A stretch of 9,903 nt of DNA, from contig JABFXM010000016.1 of NCBI GenBank assembly GCA_013361745.1, positions 1 through 9,903 of the forward strand, given 5' to 3'. This document shows, in pieces, positions 6,953 through 9,903 of the stretch. The notes under the pieces were generated by a model. That model saw only the letters and a program-made list of their open reading frames with translations. It did not search any database and had not been told where the DNA came from. The position numbers were made by a program, and so were the translations under genes. The stretch's first letter is position 1; each line of letters opens with the position of its first letter. The stretch is from Gemmatimonadaceae bacterium (lineage in GTDB: Bacteria > Gemmatimonadota > Gemmatimonadetes > Gemmatimonadales > Gemmatimonadaceae).

Positions 6953-8686
6953 ATGGACTCCCGCACCGCGGCGTACGTCCTCTCCCGCATCGCCGCGCTC
7001 CTCGAGCTCGCAGGCGGGAACCCGTTCAAGGCCCGCGCGTACGACGGTGCCGCGCGCGCCCTTCGCGCGATCGATACCGACGATCTCGCGCCGCTCCTCG
7101 ACAGCGGCGCCATCGCCGACCTTCCCGGTGTCGGACCGGCCACGCTCGGCGTGATCCGCGAGCTCGTCGAGACGGGCGAGTCCTCGTACCTCGAGCGCCT
7201 GCGCGGCTCCATCCCCGAGGGACTGCTCGAGCTGCTCCGGCTCCCGCGGCTCGGCGGCGCGAAGATCCACGCCCTGCACGAGGCGTTAGGCATCACGGGG
7301 CTCGACGACCTCGAGGAGGCCGCACGCTCGGGTCGCCTCGCCGGCGTGAAGGGCTTCGGCCCGAAGTCGGTGCAGGCGATCCTCTCCGGCATCGAGAAGC
7401 TGCGCGCCGCGGGCGACCTCATGCTGCTCCCCGCCGCGCTCGCCGAGGGGGCGCGTCTCCGCGCGTCCGTCGCCGGCCATCCCGATGTCGCGCGCGCCGA
7501 GATCGCCGGCGCCGTGAGGCGCAACGTCGAGGTCGTGCGCGACGTCGACATCGTCGCCGCCTGCCGCGAGGACACCGACCCCGAGTCAGTCGTGCACTCG
7601 ATGGCCGGGTCGCCGGGAGTCCGTCGCGTCGCCGGCCGTGGCCCCGGCGCCGCGACGATCACCTACGTCGACGGTGTCTGTCTCGACCTCCGCTGCGTTC
7701 ACGAGGGGGACTTCGCCATCGCGCTCTGGCGCGCCACGGGGAGCGAGGCGCATCGCCTTCGCGTCGCCGAGCGGGCGCGCGCCCGCGGCCTCGTCCTCGA
7801 GGGGGACACGCTGCGCACCGCCTCCGGCGGCGAGCTCCCGATCTCCGACGAGGCGGATCTCTACCTCGCGCTCGGCCTCCCCTGGATCCCCCCCGAGCTG
7901 CGCGAGAGCGGCGACGAGGTCGACGCCGCGGCGGAGAACGCGCTCCCCGATCTCCTCCGCGACGACCAGATCCGCGGCGTGATCCACTGCCATACGCGCT
8001 ACTCCGACGGCAAGGCGAGCGTCGCCGAGATGGCCGCGGCGGCGCGCGAGCGCGGGTGGAGCTACATCGGGATCTCCGATCACTCGCAGGCCGCCTTCTA
8101 CGCGGGAGGACTGAAGCGCGACGACGTCCTTCGCCAGCACGAGGAGATCGACGCGCTCAACGCCGCCTCCGACGGCTCGTTCACGATCCTCAAGGGCATC
8201 GAGGCGGACATTCTCGCCGACGGGCGCCTCGATTACGATGAAGAGCTGCTCGACCGCTTCGATTTCGTCGTCGGATCGGTGCACAACCGCTTCGGGCAGA
8301 ACGGGCCGCCGATGACCGAGCGGATCCTTCGCGCCCTCGACGACCCGCATCTCACCGTGCTCGCTCACCCGACGGGACGCCTGTTGCTCTCGCGCGACCC
8401 CTACGACTTCGACATGCCCGCCGTCCTCGCGAAGGCAGCCGAGCGCGGCGTCGCGGTCGAGCTCAACGCCGACCCGCATCGTCTCGACCTCGACTGGCGG
8501 GTCCTCCGCGACGCCAAGCGCGCCGGCGTCACGATCGCGATCGGCCCCGACGCGCACTCGACCCGCGGCCTCGACAACACCGCGCTCGGCGTGCTGATGG
8601 CGCGCAAGGGATGGCTCGAGGCGGCCGACGTCCTCAACACGCGCGACGCCGCCGGCGTGCTGCGTTTCGCGCGCAAGCGGCGCTGA
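6953..8686 (+). CDS. polX: PolX-type DNA polymerase/3'-5' exonuclease with PHP domain
   Basis: This 577-residue protein matches bacterial family X polymerases fused to a PHP phosphoesterase, a usual length. Domains in order: an N-terminal 8-kDa-like helical region opening NPFKARAY; helix-hairpin-helix motifs near 52-72 (LPGVGPATL), 93-110 and 128-145 (VKGFGPKSV); the nucleotidyltransferase palm with D197/D199 (RDVDIV) and D245 (CLDLR); and the C-terminal PHP domain from about 340. The PHP metal ligands appear complete: H345/H347 (HCHTRYSDG), D376-H377 (ISDHS), E417 (GIEAD), H444 (GSVH), H472 (AHPTG), and D533/H535 (GPDAH). The family fills short gaps in base excision repair, and the PHP domain removes 3' ends and can act at abasic sites. 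An oddity is that the usual GS-x-RR triphosphate motif reads GAVRR (186-190). A GGGGAG sequence (6935-6940) lies 12 bases before the ATG. One Leu (A-L-G, 111-113) uses TTA within GTTAGGC. Confidence 0.93.
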   Translation: MDSRTAAYVLSRIAALLELAGGNPFKARAYDGAARALRAIDTDDLAPLLDSGAIADLPGVGPATLGVIRELVETGESSYLERLRGSIPEGLLELLRLPRLGGAKIHALHEALGITGLDDLEEAARSGRLAGVKGFGPKSVQAILSGIEKLRAAGDLMLLPAALAEGARLRASVAGHPDVARAEIAGAVRRNVEVVRDVDIVAACREDTDPESVVHSMAGSPGVRRVAGRGPGAATITYVDGVCLDLRCVHEGDFAIALWRATGSEAHRLRVAERARARGLVLEGDTLRTASGGELPISDEADLYLALGLPWIPPELRESGDEVDAAAENALPDLLRDDQIRGVIHCHTRYSDGKASVAEMAAAARERGWSYIGISDHSQAAFYAGGLKRDDVLRQHEEIDALNAASDGSFTILKGIEADILADGRLDYDEELLDRFDFVVGSVHNRFGQNGPPMTERILRALDDPHLTVLAHPTGRLLLSRDPYDFDMPAVLAKAAERGVAVELNADPHRLDLDWRVLRDAKRAGVTIAIGPDAHSTRGLDNTALGVLMARKGWLEAADVLNTRDAAGVLRFARKRR

Positions 8687-8688
8687 TG
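8684..8688 (+). promoter_or_regulatory. TGATG stop/start overlap, polX to nth
   Basis: The TGA of polX (8684-8686) shares its last base with the ATG of nth (8686-8688). No Shine-Dalgarno-like sequence precedes this ATG, so re-initiation by terminating ribosomes is the likely mode of translation. This fixes the nth start against an open frame reaching back to 8611. Confidence 0.75.
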
Positions 8689-9396
8689 GCGGCGAAGAAA
8701 TCCACGGCGAGGAAGCGCGCCCCGAAGAAGAAGCCCCCCGCGCGCCTGAAGCGGCCGAAGATCAGGATCGACGCCGCGCACGCCGCGCGTCTCTACGACG
8801 ACCTCGTGCGCACGTACCCCGACGCCCACTGCGCGCTCGATCACCGCGACGCCTTCGAGCTTCTCGTCGCGACGATCCTCAGCGCGCAGTGCACGGACAA
8901 GCGCGTCAACGTGGTCACGCCCGTGCTCTTCGCGAAGTATCCCGACGCCCGCGCCCTCGCGGCGGCGAAGCAGGAGGACGTCGAGGAGATCATCCGCAGC
9001 ACGGGGTTCTTCCGCAACAAGGCGCAGAACATCATCGCGATGGCGGGCGCGCTCGTCGACCGACATGGCGGCGAGGTGCCCTGCGACATGGACGCGCTCA
9101 CCGCGCTCCCCGGCGTCGGGCGCAAGACCGCGAACGTCGTGCTCGGCAACGCCTTCGGCCGCAACGAGGGGATCGTCGTCGACACTCATGTCTCGCGGCT
9201 CAGCCAGCGGTTAGGCCTCACGCGCGACACCGATCCGGTGAAGATCGAGAGCGCGCTCATCCCGCTCTTCGATCGCGACCGGTGGACGATGCTCTCGCAC
9301 CTCCTCATCGAGCACGGGCGCCAGGTCTGCGACGCACGCAAGCCGCGCTGCGGCGACTGTCCCATCGCCGCGCTCTGTCCCTCGTCGCTCGCATGA
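8686..9396 (+). CDS. nth: Endonuclease III (DNA glycosylase/AP lyase)
   Basis: This 236-residue protein is a clear endonuclease III, which removes oxidised pyrimidines and cleaves the abasic site by beta-elimination. The helix-hairpin-helix LPGVGRKTANVV (141-152) carries the catalytic lysine K147, and D166 in VVDTHV is the catalytic aspartate. The C-terminal [4Fe-4S] cluster ligands have the canonical C-x6-C-x2-C-x5-C spacing (C215, C222, C225, C231). FELLVATILSAQCTD (57-71) is the conserved substrate-pocket helix. It is about 25 residues longer than the E. coli enzyme because of a Lys/Arg/Ala/Pro-rich N-terminal tail (residues 1 to about 27: KKSTARKRAPKKK...). The ATG at 8686 overlaps the polX stop, so the two repair enzymes are probably made together. 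The longer frame from 8611 would only add polX-overlapping residues. One Leu in SQRLGLT uses TTA within GTTAGGC (9210-9216). Confidence 0.96.
   Translation: MAAKKSTARKRAPKKKPPARLKRPKIRIDAAHAARLYDDLVRTYPDAHCALDHRDAFELLVATILSAQCTDKRVNVVTPVLFAKYPDARALAAAKQEDVEEIIRSTGFFRNKAQNIIAMAGALVDRHGGEVPCDMDALTALPGVGRKTANVVLGNAFGRNEGIVVDTHVSRLSQRLGLTRDTDPVKIESALIPLFDRDRWTMLSHLLIEHGRQVCDARKPRCGDCPIAALCPSSLA
9393..9396 (+). promoter_or_regulatory. ATGA start/stop overlap, nth to GAF sensor
   Basis: The ATG at 9393 overlaps the nth stop TGA (9394-9396) by the common ATGA arrangement. A second in-frame ATG follows at once (9396), giving a one-base TGATG overlap. Either start implies translational coupling of the sensor gene to nth. 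Confidence 0.65.
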
Positions 9397-9903
9397 TGCC
9401 GTCCACTGCCACGCCCAACCCCGAGGAGTCGGCGCGCGTCGCGGACGTCCTCGTTCGCACCGGGCTCGCCCTCGCCTCGACCTCGAAGCTCGACGACCTG
9501 CTGCAGATCCTCGCCGACTCGGCGCGCGATCTCGTCGCGGCGCGCTTCGGCGCGCTGGGCGTGGTGAACGCGGAGGGCACCGGGCTCTCCGACTTCATCA
9601 CCTCGGGCCTCACCCCGGAGCAGCGGGCGCGGATGGGCAAGCTGCCGGCCGGGCACGGCATCCTCGGGCTTCTCGTCCGCGACGCGCGTCCCCTCCGCCT
9701 GCACGACCTGCGCGAGCATCCCGCCTCCGCGGGCGTGCCGCGCAACCATCCGCAGATGCGCTCCTACCTCGGCGTCCCCATCGTCGCCGCGGGCCGCGTC
9801 TTCGGAAATCTCTCCGCCACGGAGAAGATCGGCGGCGGCGACTTCACCGAGAACGATCTCGATCTCCTCCGCGTGCTCGCCGCGCAGGCGGCGATCGCGA
9901 TCG
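9393..9903 (+). CDS. DevS/DosS-like GAF-domain sensor, probable histidine kinase (3' end outside window)
   Basis: The frame is open from the ATG at 9393 to the window end (170 residues seen), with no stop. After a short N-terminal helix (about 14-45: ADVLVRTGLALASTSKLDDL), residues from about 46 form a GAF domain. It contains FGALGVV, the loop GLTPEQRARMGKLPAGHGILG, RPLRLHDLREHPASAG, NHPQMRSYLGVPI, and VFGNLSATEKIGGGDFTENDLDLLRVLAAQAAIAI. This order and wording closely resemble the first GAF domain of mycobacterial DevS/DosS-type kinases. A histidine at 119 (NHP) falls in the region where DosS has its haem-ligating histidine, so haem binding is possible but unproven. By family, a second GAF domain and a HisKA_3/HATPase kinase module would be expected beyond the window; that part is inference. 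It is coupled to nth by overlapping start and stop codons. Confidence 0.83.
   Translation, partial: MMPSTATPNPEESARVADVLVRTGLALASTSKLDDLLQILADSARDLVAARFGALGVVNAEGTGLSDFITSGLTPEQRARMGKLPAGHGILGLLVRDARPLRLHDLREHPASAGVPRNHPQMRSYLGVPIVAAGRVFGNLSATEKIGGGDFTENDLDLLRVLAAQAAIAI

Noticed and set aside
5630..7279. Long (549-codon) minus-strand open frame opposite the hydrolase, small protein and polX
   Set aside because: It spans three convincing + strand genes with intact catalytic motifs. Long antisense frames are expected at this GC content, and its residues (E/R/A/V-rich) show no domain pattern.

Overview
The window reads as about 10 kb of chromosome from a high-GC, Gram-negative-type bacterium. 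The outer-membrane class DUF5916/CBM9-like protein with a Sec signal, the very GC-rich third codon positions and the protein repertoire all fit Gemmatimonadota best. That assignment is an inference from style and protein content, because no rRNA or other marker gene is present. Every supported gene is on the + strand. I see no tRNA, rRNA, CRISPR array, transposase or phage gene.

Left part (1-2317). The window opens inside a metal-dependent amidohydrolase of the prolidase/imidazolonepropionase-like type. A 105-bp gap follows, holding a hairpin built on four degenerate 7-bp tandem repeats. Next is a complete class-IV-like histone-deacetylase-family Zn hydrolase.

Middle part (2318-5569). A long gene for a secreted, probably outer-membrane, CBM9-like/DUF5916 protein is bracketed by two same-orientation copies of an imperfect palindromic element. 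Copy A (about 2330-2480) lies after the deacetylase stop codon. Copy B (about 5311-5521) lies after the DUF5916 stop codon. Copy B is a nested palindrome of about 200 bp with a perfect 24-bp outer arm. Copy A has lost that outer right arm.

Right part (5570-9903). This is a tight run of five genes that looks like one transcription unit: an alpha/beta hydrolase (proline-iminopeptidase type), a small uncharacterised protein with a predicted helical C-terminal half, a PolX-type DNA polymerase with a PHP phosphoesterase domain, endonuclease III, and the start of a DevS/DosS-like GAF sensor that leaves the window. The last three overlap by 1 and 4 bases. PolX plus Nth makes a plausible base-excision-repair module, with Nth excising oxidised pyrimidines and nicking, and PolX trimming 3' ends and filling the gap. 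The adjacent GAF sensor could be a redox or gas sensor.

A further signal cuts across genes. The 7-mer GTTAGGC occurs four times, always on the + strand, and accounts for every in-frame TTA leucine codon I can find in the window. I found no clear new defence or biosynthetic system. The palindromic repeat family and the GTTAGGC motif are the least explained items.
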